A DNA stretch of 64,000 nt from Cronobacter dublinensis subsp. dublinensis LMG 23823 (GTDB taxonomy: Bacteria > Pseudomonadota > Gammaproteobacteria > Enterobacterales > Enterobacteriaceae): positions 2,418,001 to 2,482,000 of the forward strand of contig NZ_CP012266.1 of NCBI RefSeq assembly GCF_001277235.1. Reading direction: 5' to 3'. Below, piece after piece: positions 46,535 through 54,777 of the stretch. How positions within the stretch are numbered: the first letter of the stretch is position 1; each line of letters starts with the position of its first letter. A program made the translations under genes and the position numbers. The notes below the pieces were generated by a model, which was given only the letters and a program-made list of their open reading frames with translations, had not been told where the DNA came from and made no database searches.

Positions 46535-46551
46535 AGCAAGGGGTGTGCCAG
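46535..46551 (-). promoter_or_regulatory. Sigma-54 promoter of the nasF operon
   Basis: Minus strand CTGGCACACCCCTTGCT: TGGCAC and TTGCT separated by five bases, a near-perfect -24/-12 element. It predicts a start near 46523-46526 and a leader of about 112 nt. This implies NtrC-dependent nitrogen control; I could not place NtrC sites. Confidence 0.85.
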
Positions 46552-46613
46552 GTTTAAGGGGTGGCATGTTGGGTAATCGTACGTCACGGCGTCAATGTGG
46601 GGGGTTTTGCTCC

Positions 46614-46860
46614 GGCTTAAAAAAATCGGCCGCGCCGTTTCGCCGCAGGCCGGGACGCACCGGAGGGACCCGGTGCGAGGGCATGACAATACAGGGATGT
46701 ATTGTCATGCCCGACCCGTGGCCGGAGGGAATAAGGCGAGGCTTCCCCGAAGGGGCGATTTTCTGCCGGGAGCCGGGATTGCAAAGGGGGCGGCGGCGAG
46801 CCCCCTTTGCACGTTCGCTTGAGGAAGAGGCACATATAAGCGCAGCGTGATGGCGAACGG
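46614..46860. repeat. Cluster of perfect inverted repeats between nasR and nasF
   Basis: At least four hairpins in 250 bases: GCACCGG/CCGGTGC (about 46657-46676); a 15-bp perfect arm pair with GGGA loop (46679-46712); CCCC-GAA-GGGG (about 46745-46755); and GCAAAGGGGG/CCCCCTTTGC with a 10-base loop (46781-46810). Reading frames over it (for example 46545-46850) are Arg/Gly/Pro rich and look spurious. It looks like a composite dispersed intergenic repeat. Confidence 0.7.
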
Positions 46861-46913
46861 AACGATTTCACCGCCGTTGCATATTTCCCGTCAACGCGGC
46901 CCCGAAACCGGGC

Positions 46914-47000
46914 GGTGGGTGCGCTTCGCTTACCCACCCTACAACCCGCCACGGCTCCCGCCATCAAAACGGTGGGTGCGCTTCGCTTACCCACCCTACA
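46914..47000. repeat. Two direct copies of a 30-bp palindromic repeat
   Basis: Identical 30-base units at 46914-46943 and 46971-47000, each with GGTGGGT/ACCCACC arms around a GCGCTTCGCTT-like centre and ending CCTACA. Related, inverted copies occur at 53711-53792. They are typical dispersed intergenic palindromes of enterobacteria. Confidence 0.85.
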
Positions 47001-47086
47001 AAAGGCGTGCCTGACGCATCCTGGCGGGTAAACACCGCTCCATCCCTGCCCCATAACCATGCATAACATGCCCGGTTGCTGTGCAG

Positions 47087-48292
47087 CTACTCCTTTGGGG
47101 TAACCGGCCAGAGCCGGGCGACCGCCAGCATCGCTTCGGCGATGTCCACCATCCGCTTATTCTGGTCCATCGCGAGCCTGCGCAGCTGATGCCACGCCTG
47201 CTCTTCGCTGAGCTGCTGATGGGTTATCAGTAAACTTTTGGCACGCTCGATAAGCTTGCGCTCCTCAAGGCTTGTCTGTAACGACGCGAGCTGGCGCGTC
47301 AGCGACTCCACCTCGCGGGCCTGCTGGCGCACCAGCGGTAACAGGTGCCGCTCCAGCGCCGGGGCGTCCTGCTCGCTTTGCTGGCTTGCACGCCTGGCGA
47401 GCAGCGTCTGTGGCGATTCGCCGCTGTTTTCCTCGGCCAGCAGCCTGCGCGCCTCAGCCAGCAGTGCGGCGATAAGCGCCTCTTCGGTTTCACGCAGCGC
47501 GTCGAGCCGCGTGGTTTGCAGCGAAAACCAGCGCACCGCCCGTGCGCCGTTGTCGTTATCCGCAGGCAGACGGGTGCAGGCGAGTCGACGTAATTGCTCC
47601 AGCTCCAGGCCCGCCTCGCCGTGACGCCAGTAACCTTCGCGGATCTCCGCCGCCGCCAGCGCTAAAAAAGTCTCAAAACAGCGCTGCTGACCGTCGATAC
47701 GATCGGCGAGTAACTGGCGCAGCGGTTCGCTGAACGCGCCCTGCGTAAAACCGATAGCACCGACCGCACGCTCCTGGCCTGCCAGCTCTTTACCCTGCAT
47801 AAAGCTGTACAGCGCAGTCAGCGCGCGGGCGAGCGACGCCTCATCGACGCTTTCGCTCGCCTCCGGCACCAGATTCAGCAGATGACGAATCGTCTGGTTA
47901 AAGCTTTCCATCGCCTCCAGGGGCTCGATCTCGCGCGCCAGGATCCGCGCGCGAAGCACAGGCAACTGCTCAAGCTGCCAGAGCGCGCAGGCCATTCGCC
48001 AGGCAAGCAGGCTGCCCGATGCGGCGAGCGGCGGCGGTGTTTCACGAAACGCCGCCACGCGCTGGTCGGTTTGCGCGACGCAAAATCGGTGCTCGCGCGC
48101 GAAGAGCTGTCCGCCCGAGCAGAGCCAGATGTTGGACGCGCCGCGCTCGCGCTGTAGCATATGCACCAGATGGCTTATCTGGCTTGCCCATTCGCCCACG
48201 CTTAACCACGCCTCCAGCTGGCTGCGCGCTCGTTCACGGGCGAAACGAAACCACGCCTGCGCGTCTTGCGCCGGTCTGGACGGTGTTGCCAT
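47087..48292 (-). CDS. nasR: NasR, nitrate/nitrite-responsive antiterminator
   Basis: 401 residues: an N-terminal NIT sensor domain (about 35-290) that binds nitrate or nitrite, then a C-terminal ANTAR RNA-binding domain (about 335-390, LEERKLIERAKSLLITHQQL...AMDQNKRMVDIAEAML). In Klebsiella oxytoca NasR prevents termination in the nasF leader; the matching hexaloop leader is found here, 0.6 kb downstream. It is separated from nasF by a repeat-rich 674-base gap and divergent from ychN. Confidence 0.94.
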   Translation of the reverse strand: MATPSRPAQDAQAWFRFARERARSQLEAWLSVGEWASQISHLVHMLQRERGASNIWLCSGGQLFAREHRFCVAQTDQRVAAFRETPPPLAASGSLLAWRMACALWQLEQLPVLRARILAREIEPLEAMESFNQTIRHLLNLVPEASESVDEASLARALTALYSFMQGKELAGQERAVGAIGFTQGAFSEPLRQLLADRIDGQQRCFETFLALAAAEIREGYWRHGEAGLELEQLRRLACTRLPADNDNGARAVRWFSLQTTRLDALRETEEALIAALLAEARRLLAEENSGESPQTLLARRASQQSEQDAPALERHLLPLVRQQAREVESLTRQLASLQTSLEERKLIERAKSLLITHQQLSEEQAWHQLRRLAMDQNKRMVDIAEAMLAVARLWPVTPKE

Positions 48293-48363
48293 CGCTCACT
48301 CTCCTGTTATCGCCTTTACAGGAATCAAGCAATAACTGTGCCTTTATGGCAAAGGAGTTACGG

Positions 48364-48717
48364 ATGCAAAAGATCGTGATTATCGCCAACGGCGCGGCCT
48401 ACGGCAGCGAATCCCTGTTTAACAGCCTGCGGCTGGCTATCGCGCTGCGCGAACAGCCGCAGGCGCCTGTGCTGAAGCTGTTTTTAATGTCCGACGCCGT
48501 GACCGCCGGGCTGCGCGGGCAGAACCCCGCCGAAGGCTATAACATTCAGCAGATGCTGGAGATCCTCACCGCGCAGAACGTGCCGGTGAAGCTTTGCAAA
48601 ACCTGCGCCGACGGGCGCGGCGTGAGCGCCCTGCCGCTGGTCGAAGGCGTGGAAATCGGCACGCTGGTGGAACTGGCCCAGTGGACGCTTGAGGCCGATA
48701 AAGTTCTGACCTTCTGA
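48364..48717 (+). CDS. ychN: DsrE-family protein YchN
   Basis: A 117-residue cytosolic protein collinear with E. coli YchN, whose crystal structure is a DsrE-fold hexamer. The conserved cysteine is in LCKTCADGRG (near residue 80). A sulfur-relay role is suspected from the family but not shown. The start at 48364 follows an AAGGAG ribosome site; the frame is open upstream without support. Confidence 0.93.
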   Translation: MQKIVIIANGAAYGSESLFNSLRLAIALREQPQAPVLKLFLMSDAVTAGLRGQNPAEGYNIQQMLEILTAQNVPVKLCKTCADGRGVSALPLVEGVEIGTLVELAQWTLEADKVLTF

Positions 48718-48723
48718 TATTCA

Positions 48724-48757
48724 CGCAGGCGTAATAATATTTACTTATTCGCCTGCG
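48724..48757 (+). other. Stem-loop after ychN
   Basis: CGCAGGCG/CGCCTGCG arms with an AT-rich, partly pairing interior, 6 bases after the ychN stop. There is no T-run, so it may stabilise the 3' end or be a weak terminator. Confidence 0.5.
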
Positions 48758-48764
48758 CTATCCA

Positions 48765-48791
48765 TCAAGTCCCCGCCGTGTGTGCCGATAT
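48765..48791 (+). promoter_or_regulatory. Sigma-28 (FliA) promoter of the chemoreceptor gene
   Basis: TCAAGTCC-N11-GCCGATAT against consensus TAAAGTTT-N11-GCCGATAA, about 70 bases before the chemoreceptor start. Spacing is exact, so the gene is probably a late flagellar-class gene. Confidence 0.8.
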
Positions 48792-48858
48792 TTACCTTAA
48801 AACCCATAACAACAACCCGTCCCAACACACAACACTCATACAACACACAGCAGGGTAA

Positions 48859-50652
48859 ATGCCTATGTTAACGTCGATTCGCGCGCGCATCATCGCAGCC
48901 ACCGCAGGCTGCCTGGTCGGCGCGCTGTTACTCAACACCATCATGAACTATCAGGTCACCCGGCTGGATAACCAGCAGGCGAGCCTGAATACCCTGAAAA
49001 GCACCAGCGCCAGCCATAACCTGGCTATCGCCGACTGGGTGAACAGCAAAACCGCCATGATCCGCTCGCTCGATACCGTCGCGCTGGGATCCGACCCCGT
49101 GCCGGTCTTCACGCAGATGGCGAAAGCTGGCGGCTTTATGAACGTCTACGCCGGGTACGCCACCAAAACCGCGAAGTTCTCGAACCCGGAAGGCGTGCCG
49201 GCGGATTACGATCCGACCATTCGCCCGTGGTATCAGCAGGCGGTGAAAGCCGACGCGCCTGTCGTGACCGCGCCTTACGTGGATGCGGGCACCGGCAAGC
49301 TGGTGGTGACGTTCGCGGTGCCGGTGAAGCAAAACGGCGCTATCGCGGCGGTGGTCGCGGGCGACCTCTCTATGGACAGCGTGATTGCCAACGTGCGCAG
49401 TATTCACCCTACCGATAACAGCAGCGGCCTGCTGGTGAATGAAGACGGCACGCTTATCGCGGCGAAAGATCCGGCGCTGACCTCCAAACCCTTTGATAAA
49501 GCGGTATCGGGCGTGGCGTTCAGCGCACTGAAAGCCAGCGACACGGCGGTGGACGGCGAGATCAACGGGGCGGCCAAAGCGCTGCTGGCGACGCCGGTGC
49601 CGGGCACCCAGTGGTATCTGGTCGTGGCGCTCGATGAAGACGACGCGACCTCCGGTATGCGCGCGCTGCTGAGCACCTCCGCGATTTCCGTGCTGGTGCT
49701 GTTACTGATTACCGGCGCGCTGATGCATTTCCTGGTGACGAAACTGCTGAAACGCTTGTGGATGATCCGCGACGCGCTGGTGGCTATCAGCAGCGGCACC
49801 AACGATCTGTCGCAGCGTCTGCCGGAAAACGGTCGCGACGAAGTGGCGCAGATTGCCCACGCCTTTAACGCCTTCTGCGACAAGCTCGCGGGCGTGATGG
49901 GCCAGTTGCGCGACGCCAGCGCCTCGGTGAAAGTGGCGGCCAATGAAATCGCCGCGGGTAACCAGGATCTCTCCGGGCGCACCGAACAGGCCGCCTCCAG
50001 CCTGCGAGAAACAGCAAGCGCGGTGGAAGAGATAACCGCGTCGGTGGCGAACTCCACGGATGCGGCCGCCCAGGCCAACAGCCAGGCGCAGAGCGCGACG
50101 GATGCCGCCTCGCGCGGCGGCGAAGTGGTGTCGAAAGCCATTTCAACGATGCAGCTGATTGAAACCGCCTCGGCGAAGATTGGCGATATCACGAGCGTTA
50201 TCGATGGCATCGCCTTCCAGACCAACATTCTGGCGCTTAACGCCTCGGTGGAAGCAGCGCGCGCAGGCGAACAGGGCCGCGGCTTCGCGGTGGTGGCAGG
50301 CGAAGTGCGAAACCTCGCCAGCCGCAGCGCTCAGGCCGCGAAAGAGATCAAATCGCTTATCGATTCGACGACCGAAAGCGTCGCGACCGGCTCGCGCTAT
50401 GTGCGCCTTGCGGGGGAATCGATGGAGGAGATTGTCAGCAGCATCGGCAATGTTTCCGGCATTATGCGTGAAATCACGGTCGCCACCAGCGAGCAGATGA
50501 AAGGCATTCAGGAGATAAACCACGCGGTTATCCAGCTTGATCAGATGGTGCAGCAGAACGCCGAGCTGGTGGTGCAGTCCGCCGCCGCCGCGGGCGCGTT
50601 GCAGGGTCAGGCGGGCGAACTTGCCCAGACGGCCGGTCATTTCCGCATTTAA
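48859..50652 (+). CDS. Methyl-accepting chemotaxis protein with dCache sensor
   Basis: 597 residues: TM1 (about 10-30), a periplasmic dCache_1 domain (about 35-275), TM2 (about 277-299), HAMP, and a full signalling domain with the hairpin tip region GIAFQTNILALNASVEAARAG. The sensor has Y117-x4-R122-x-W124-Y125 and a later D169, resembling the reported amino-acid-binding dCache motif, so an amino-acid ligand is a fair inference. The C-terminus (AGHFRI) has no NWETF-type CheR/CheB tether. ATG 48859 follows AGGG; ATG 48865 is an alternative. Own sigma-28 promoter and terminator. Confidence 0.92.
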   Translation: MPMLTSIRARIIAATAGCLVGALLLNTIMNYQVTRLDNQQASLNTLKSTSASHNLAIADWVNSKTAMIRSLDTVALGSDPVPVFTQMAKAGGFMNVYAGYATKTAKFSNPEGVPADYDPTIRPWYQQAVKADAPVVTAPYVDAGTGKLVVTFAVPVKQNGAIAAVVAGDLSMDSVIANVRSIHPTDNSSGLLVNEDGTLIAAKDPALTSKPFDKAVSGVAFSALKASDTAVDGEINGAAKALLATPVPGTQWYLVVALDEDDATSGMRALLSTSAISVLVLLLITGALMHFLVTKLLKRLWMIRDALVAISSGTNDLSQRLPENGRDEVAQIAHAFNAFCDKLAGVMGQLRDASASVKVAANEIAAGNQDLSGRTEQAASSLRETASAVEEITASVANSTDAAAQANSQAQSATDAASRGGEVVSKAISTMQLIETASAKIGDITSVIDGIAFQTNILALNASVEAARAGEQGRGFAVVAGEVRNLASRSAQAAKEIKSLIDSTTESVATGSRYVRLAGESMEEIVSSIGNVSGIMREITVATSEQMKGIQEINHAVIQLDQMVQQNAELVVQSAAAAGALQGQAGELAQTAGHFRI

Positions 50653-50724
50653 TCAGGCGCAGGCGCGCATTCGGGCATTTTCCGCGCGCCTGTCCGCCCC
50701 TTTAACGCACAATGTGATGAATAT

Positions 50725-50746
50725 GGCGGCGAGGCCGCCTTTTTTG
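50725..50746 (+). terminator. Terminator of the chemoreceptor gene
   Basis: GGCGGC-GAG-GCCGCC stem followed by seven T, about 70 bases after the stop. Confidence 0.9.
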
Positions 50747-50862
50747 ATCAAAATCAGCGTTCAGCGCCCCCCTCTTTGGTGTTATTCCCGGAGTGTTTTG
50801 TGAACAGCCTCACATTCGAAGGGCTGTCCAGTCGGGTTTTATCATTGACAGAGGGGTTAAAA

Positions 50863-51108
50863 ATGGCGCGGGTAAAAGCAAGCCTGAAGTTGTTTGGCGG
50901 GGATACGGTGGTGGTGCGCTGCTCGGCGAATTGCCATATTCATTTAATGAGCGCAGGCGAGCGCTTAGCGCGTGTCGGGGCGGATATTTTAAGCGTCCAG
51001 AACCGCAACAGCGCGTATATCAGCGTACCTTACAGCGGCGTCTGGGATGTGCTTATCGACAGTCACAGCCAGACGCTGGAACACTCCATCAGCTACGTTC
51101 CTGCCTGA
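50863..51108 (+). CDS. Small DUF1883-like protein
   Basis: 81 residues from ATG 50863, preferred because AGAGGGG lies six bases upstream; the frame is open to 50776 (110 codons). It has GGDTVVVRCSANCHIHLM and PYSGVWDVLID, resembling the DUF1883 domain (a small beta-rich domain of unknown function, sometimes linked to TIR domains). It stands alone with its own terminator. Family assignment is by eye. Confidence 0.7.
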   Translation: MARVKASLKLFGGDTVVVRCSANCHIHLMSAGERLARVGADILSVQNRNSAYISVPYSGVWDVLIDSHSQTLEHSISYVPA

Positions 51109-51115
51109 TATTTTG

Positions 51116-51138
51116 CCCCGGCGTCAGCCGGGGTTTTT
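51116..51138 (+). terminator. Terminator of the DUF1883-like gene
   Basis: CCCCGGC-GTCA-GCCGGGG stem followed by five T, immediately after the stop. Confidence 0.9.
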
Positions 51139-51156
51139 AGAAACGCTTTACGACGC

Positions 51157-51855
51157 TTACGCGAACCCCGGTTGCAGTTCGCCGCTTTCCCCGTCGTCGC
51201 GCGCCTGACAGGCGCGTACTTCACACGCCAGTTCATCCAGCGACGCTTCGCACATCCCCAGTTTTTTCAGCTCCTGCTCCAGCGAGAAGAGATATTGCGC
51301 GTTGGTGCCAAGCGGGCCGCTGGCGCGGGCGATGAGCGGGGCGATGGTCGCAGGCCGGGTGTCCGCTTCATACAGCGGATGGCTCGGGTCCATGATAAAG
51401 ACCAGCGCGTGCACGGTGCGGCCATCGTTGAGCGTAAGCTTACACCAGCCCGGCAGATAGCACCCGGTGATCATCTCGCGCTTCCAGAGCAGAGAGAGCT
51501 CGGTTTCAAGATCTGCCTCGGGCAGACGATACGCCACGCCCGTGGTCATGCCGCCCTCTTTGAGCGCCAGCATGCGCCCTGGCTGACAGGCGCTGCCGCG
51601 CCCGGCGGTCAGCCGCAGGCAGAACGCGCGGTGCCAGCCGTTAAGCGTGGCGGCGCAGCGTTCTTCAAAAACCATTGCCGGGTTCCACATCAGGGACCCG
51701 TAACCAAAAATCCAGACCGATTCGTTTTCGGGACGACAGGCGAGCGTGGCGGCCAGTGACGCCGCTCGCTGCTCTGGCGTCCACAGTAACGATTCCTCAA
51801 TGGCTCCAAAAGCCGTCTTACAGTCTGCTGTCATTAAGAAATCACGTGTTAACAC
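51157..51855 (-). CDS. chaC: Glutathione-specific gamma-glutamylcyclotransferase ChaC
   Basis: Degrades glutathione to 5-oxoproline and Cys-Gly. 232 residues from GTG 51855 with GGAGG upstream, the start equivalent to E. coli ChaC; the frame is open 22 codons further. It has the gamma-glutamyl cyclotransferase substrate motif YGSLMWNP near residue 53 and a catalytic Glu in LLWKREM. It lies downstream of chaB on the same strand after 217 bases. Confidence 0.93.
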   Translation of the reverse strand: MLTRDFLMTADCKTAFGAIEESLLWTPEQRAASLAATLACRPENESVWIFGYGSLMWNPAMVFEERCAATLNGWHRAFCLRLTAGRGSACQPGRMLALKEGGMTTGVAYRLPEADLETELSLLWKREMITGCYLPGWCKLTLNDGRTVHALVFIMDPSHPLYEADTRPATIAPLIARASGPLGTNAQYLFSLEQELKKLGMCEASLDELACEVRACQARDDGESGELQPGFA

Positions 51856-52072
51856 CTTCCACCTCCACCACTGCTGCTTCCCTGCGATTTTAAGCGCCTT
51901 CCGGCTATTTTTATCGCTCAATCAGAAAGCAATTACGTGGTGACGATAGGGGATTAACGTGCCGCTGACAAGACCGCAGCGGCTTTTCCAACCCATAAAA
52001 AACTTATCTTTCCACACAGCACGTGCGGGTATAAAGGCAAAGATGGAGGGGAATCAGGCGATTAACCAGGCA

Positions 52073-52303
52073 TTACTTTTTCTTATGCCATTTATCGTCA
52101 TCGCCCTTTTCGTACTCATGTTTGACGGCCGCCCACGCAACGCGATGCGCGGTTTCTTCCCGGCTGGCGTCGCCGCGCCGGTCCTCTTCGTCTTTATATT
52201 GATCCCATGCGCTGTTAAAGGCTTCTTTGTAGATGTCCTGCGCGTGCGCGGGCAGCACGTTACGCACGTTGTCGGGTAAATCGGTTTTTGATGAATAAGG
52301 CAT
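52073..52303 (-). CDS. chaB: ChaB family protein
   Basis: A 76-residue helical, charged protein (LPDNVRNVLPAHAQDIYKEAFNSAWDQY region) of the ChaB family, proposed as a regulator of ChaA in E. coli, though direct evidence is thin. It is divergent from chaA across 274 bases. Confidence 0.92.
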   Translation of the reverse strand: MPYSSKTDLPDNVRNVLPAHAQDIYKEAFNSAWDQYKDEEDRRGDASREETAHRVAWAAVKHEYEKGDDDKWHKKK

Positions 52304-52541
52304 AGCGGCGCTCCTCTTTTGGGTGGAAATCTTAGTGTGGATCAGGTTACGCGTGGGCGCCAGTCATTGAGTAAGGCGCACCGCTGCGTTTTGCAATGGC
52401 CTGTTTGCTCGATGAATTCTCAACATAATTGCTTTTTTTATCGAATTTAACGCAAAGCTAAACGCAAGCCGTAAAAAACCGTAAATAAGCGGTCGTGACA
52501 ACGCGTTTTTTGGTACTTTTACGTACAGCACCACCCCTCAC

Positions 52542-52547
52542 TATAAT
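52542..52547 (+). promoter_or_regulatory. Possible -10 element of chaA
   Basis: TATAAT 30 bases before the chaA GTG; an upstream TTTACG is a weak -35. Implies a very short leader. Confidence 0.4.
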
Positions 52548-52577
52548 GATAATGACCTGCTTCTCTGGAGAAATAAC

Positions 52578-53681
52578 GTGACCAAAAACAGCCATGAGGC
52601 GGTGAAAACCCGCCATAAGGAGACTTCTCTCATTTTCCCGGTCGTTGCGCTGGCGGTGCTGGCGTTCTGGGGATCGAGCCAGTCGCTGCCAGTGATTATC
52701 GGCATTAACGTGCTGGCGCTGGTGGGAATTCTCAGCAGCGCGTTTAGCGTGGTGCGCCACGCGGATGTGCTTGCGCATCGCCTTGGCGAGCCTTACGGTT
52801 CGCTGATTTTGAGCCTGTCGGTTGTGATTCTGGAAGTCAGTCTTATCTCCGCGCTGATGGCGACCGGCGACGCTGCCCCGACGCTGATGCGCGACACGCT
52901 CTATTCCATCATTATGATTGTCAGCGGCGGTCTGGTAGGTGTGGCGCTGCTGCTGGGCGGGCGCAAGTTTGCGACCCAGTACGTGAATCTGTTTGGCATT
53001 AAGCAGTATCTGATAGCCCTTTTCCCGCTGGCGGTCATTGTGCTGGTGTTCCCGATGGCCCTGCCGGGCGGCAATTTCACGACCGGGCAGTCGCTGCTGG
53101 TGGCGATGATTTCGGCAGCGATGTACGGCGTTTTCCTGCTGATCCAGACCAAAACGCACCAGAGTCTGTTTGTTTATGAGCATGAAGATGAAAGCGACGA
53201 CGACGATCCGCATCACGGCAAACCGTCGGCGCACAGTAGCCTGTGGCACGCCGCCTGGCTGGTAGTACATCTGATTGCGGTAATTGCCGTGACCAAGATG
53301 AACGCCCACCCGCTGGAAGGGCTGCTGAGCCACCTGAACGCGCCGGTCTCGTTCACCGGCTTCCTGGTGGCGCTGTTAATCCTCTCGCCGGAAGGGCTGG
53401 GCGCGCTGAAAGCGGTGCTTAATAACCAGGTCCAGCGCGCGATGAATCTGTTTTTCGGTTCGGTGCTGGCGACGATTTCCCTGACGGTGCCGACGGTGAC
53501 GATTATCGCCATCCTGACCGGCAACGATTTGCATTTCGCCCTCGGCGCGCCGGAAATGGTAGTGATGCTGGCGGCGTTAATGCTGTGCCAGATTTCGTTC
53601 TCGACCGGACGCACTAATGTGCTTAACGGCAGCGCGCATCTGGCGCTGTTCGCAGCCTATCTGATGACGATATTCGCGTAG
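52578..53681 (+). CDS. chaA: Ca2+(Na+,K+)/H+ antiporter ChaA
   Basis: 367-residue inner-membrane CaCA-superfamily exchanger with about eleven hydrophobic segments. Both alpha repeats are visible (GEPYGSLILSLSVVILEVSLI and LLILSPEGLGALKA), plus an acidic/histidine loop (ESDDDDPHHGK) in the middle. The start is GTG at 52578 behind TGGAG, as in E. coli. Confidence 0.95.
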   Translation: MTKNSHEAVKTRHKETSLIFPVVALAVLAFWGSSQSLPVIIGINVLALVGILSSAFSVVRHADVLAHRLGEPYGSLILSLSVVILEVSLISALMATGDAAPTLMRDTLYSIIMIVSGGLVGVALLLGGRKFATQYVNLFGIKQYLIALFPLAVIVLVFPMALPGGNFTTGQSLLVAMISAAMYGVFLLIQTKTHQSLFVYEHEDESDDDDPHHGKPSAHSSLWHAAWLVVHLIAVIAVTKMNAHPLEGLLSHLNAPVSFTGFLVALLILSPEGLGALKAVLNNQVQRAMNLFFGSVLATISLTVPTVTIIAILTGNDLHFALGAPEMVVMLAALMLCQISFSTGRTNVLNGSAHLALFAAYLMTIFA

Positions 53682-53710
53682 GGTTGAGGCGGCGCGGCGC
53701 GGCGGGATGG

Positions 53711-53792
53711 CGGGTGCGCAGGCTTACCCGCTCTACAAGGTAATGCCGCGTTGTATCATGGCGTAGAGTGGGTAAGCGCAGCGTACCCACCA
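53711..53792. repeat. Inverted pair of the GGTGGGT/ACCCACC palindromic repeat
   Basis: CGGGTGCGCAGGCTTACCCG...CTACA and, 25 bases later, the inverted TAGAGTGGGTAAGCGC...TACCCACC. Same family as 46914-47000 but arranged head to head, giving a long cruciform-capable element between chaA and the kdsA terminator. Confidence 0.8.
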
Positions 53793-53827
53793 CGATGCAT
53801 TCATCGGCCCAACGGCGAAACGCCAAT

Positions 53828-53855
53828 AAAAAAACCCCGCCGGAGCGGGGTTTTC
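53828..53855 (-). terminator. Terminator at the end of the hemA-kdsA operon
   Basis: CCCCGC-TCC-GGCGGGG-type stem with seven T on the minus strand and a T-rich run on the plus strand, so it may act in both directions (kdsA and chaA). Confidence 0.88.
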
Positions 53856-53880
53856 TTTTTACGACTTACGACCGGGCGGG

Positions 53881-54735
53881 TTATTGCTCGGTGTCGAGTT
53901 CCGGGAAGCTTTTCACCAGATCGTCGATGGCTTTGATCTGCGTGAGGAACGCTTCCAGCTTCGCGAGCGGCAGCGCGGACGGGCCGTCGCATTTTGCGTT
54001 TTCCGGGTCCGGGTGCGCTTCAATAAAGAGACCGGCGATGCCGGTCGCCATACCGGCGCGGGCAAGCTCCGTCACCTGGGCGCGACGACCGCTGGACGCG
54101 GCGCCGAACGGGTCGCGGCACTGCAGCGCGTGGGTCACGTCAAAAATCACCGGAGCGTTGCCGGACACTTTTTTCATTACGCCAAAGCCGAGCATGTCGA
54201 CCACCAGGTTGTCGTAACCAAAATTGGTGCCGCGATCGCACAGGATAACCTGCTCGTTGCCGCCCTCTTTGAATTTGTCGACGATGTTGCCCATCTGGCC
54301 GGGGCTGATGAACTGCGGTTTTTTAACGTTAATGACGGCGCCGGTTTTCGCCATCGCTTCGACGAGATCGGTCTGGCGAGCCAGGAACGCCGGCAGCTGG
54401 ATAACGTCCACCACATCGGCGACCGGCTGCGCCTGCTCGGCGGTGTGCACGTCGGTGATGATTTTCACGCCAAAGGTCTGTTTCAGCTCCTGGAAGATTT
54501 TCATGCCTTCTTCCAGGCCCGGACCACGGTAGGAGTGAATCGAGGAGCGGTTGGCTTTATCAAAAGAGGCTTTGAAGACGTAAGGAATGCCGAGCTTCTG
54601 GGTCACGGTAACGTAATGCTCGCAGATGCGCATCGCCAGATCGCGCGATTCCAGCACGTTCATCCCGCCAAACAGCACGAACGGCAAGTCGTTCGCTACG
54701 TTGATGTCGCCAATGCTAACCACTTTTTGTGTCAT
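53881..54735 (-). CDS. kdsA: 3-deoxy-D-manno-octulosonate 8-phosphate synthase KdsA
   Basis: Condenses arabinose 5-phosphate with phosphoenolpyruvate to Kdo-8-P for LPS inner core. 284 residues from ATG 54735 (the E. coli length; the frame extends 11 codons more). Motifs: FGGMNVLESRD, KASFDKANRSS (PEP site), and FDVTHALQCRDP. Last gene of the operon. Confidence 0.97.
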   Translation of the reverse strand: MTQKVVSIGDINVANDLPFVLFGGMNVLESRDLAMRICEHYVTVTQKLGIPYVFKASFDKANRSSIHSYRGPGLEEGMKIFQELKQTFGVKIITDVHTAEQAQPVADVVDVIQLPAFLARQTDLVEAMAKTGAVINVKKPQFISPGQMGNIVDKFKEGGNEQVILCDRGTNFGYDNLVVDMLGFGVMKKVSGNAPVIFDVTHALQCRDPFGAASSGRRAQVTELARAGMATGIAGLFIEAHPDPENAKCDGPSALPLAKLEAFLTQIKAIDDLVKSFPELDTEQ

Positions 54736-54777
54736 ATTATCGCCTTTATCCTGTGTAAATCGGTACACTGCCGCCGC

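Noticed and set aside
46545..46850. 101-codon plus-strand frame in the nasR-nasF gap
   Set aside because: Translation of a hairpin-rich intergenic repeat, Arg/Gly/Pro rich, without a ribosome site.
46617..47069. 150-codon minus-strand frame with two CRVGKRSAPT repeats
   Set aside because: The peptide repeat is the translation of the 30-bp palindromic DNA repeat, a common artefact in enterobacterial annotation.
51966..51993. GCCGCTG/CAGCGGC hairpin between chaC and chaB followed by four T on the plus strand
   Set aside because: Orientation does not fit: both neighbours are on the minus strand, where no T-run follows.
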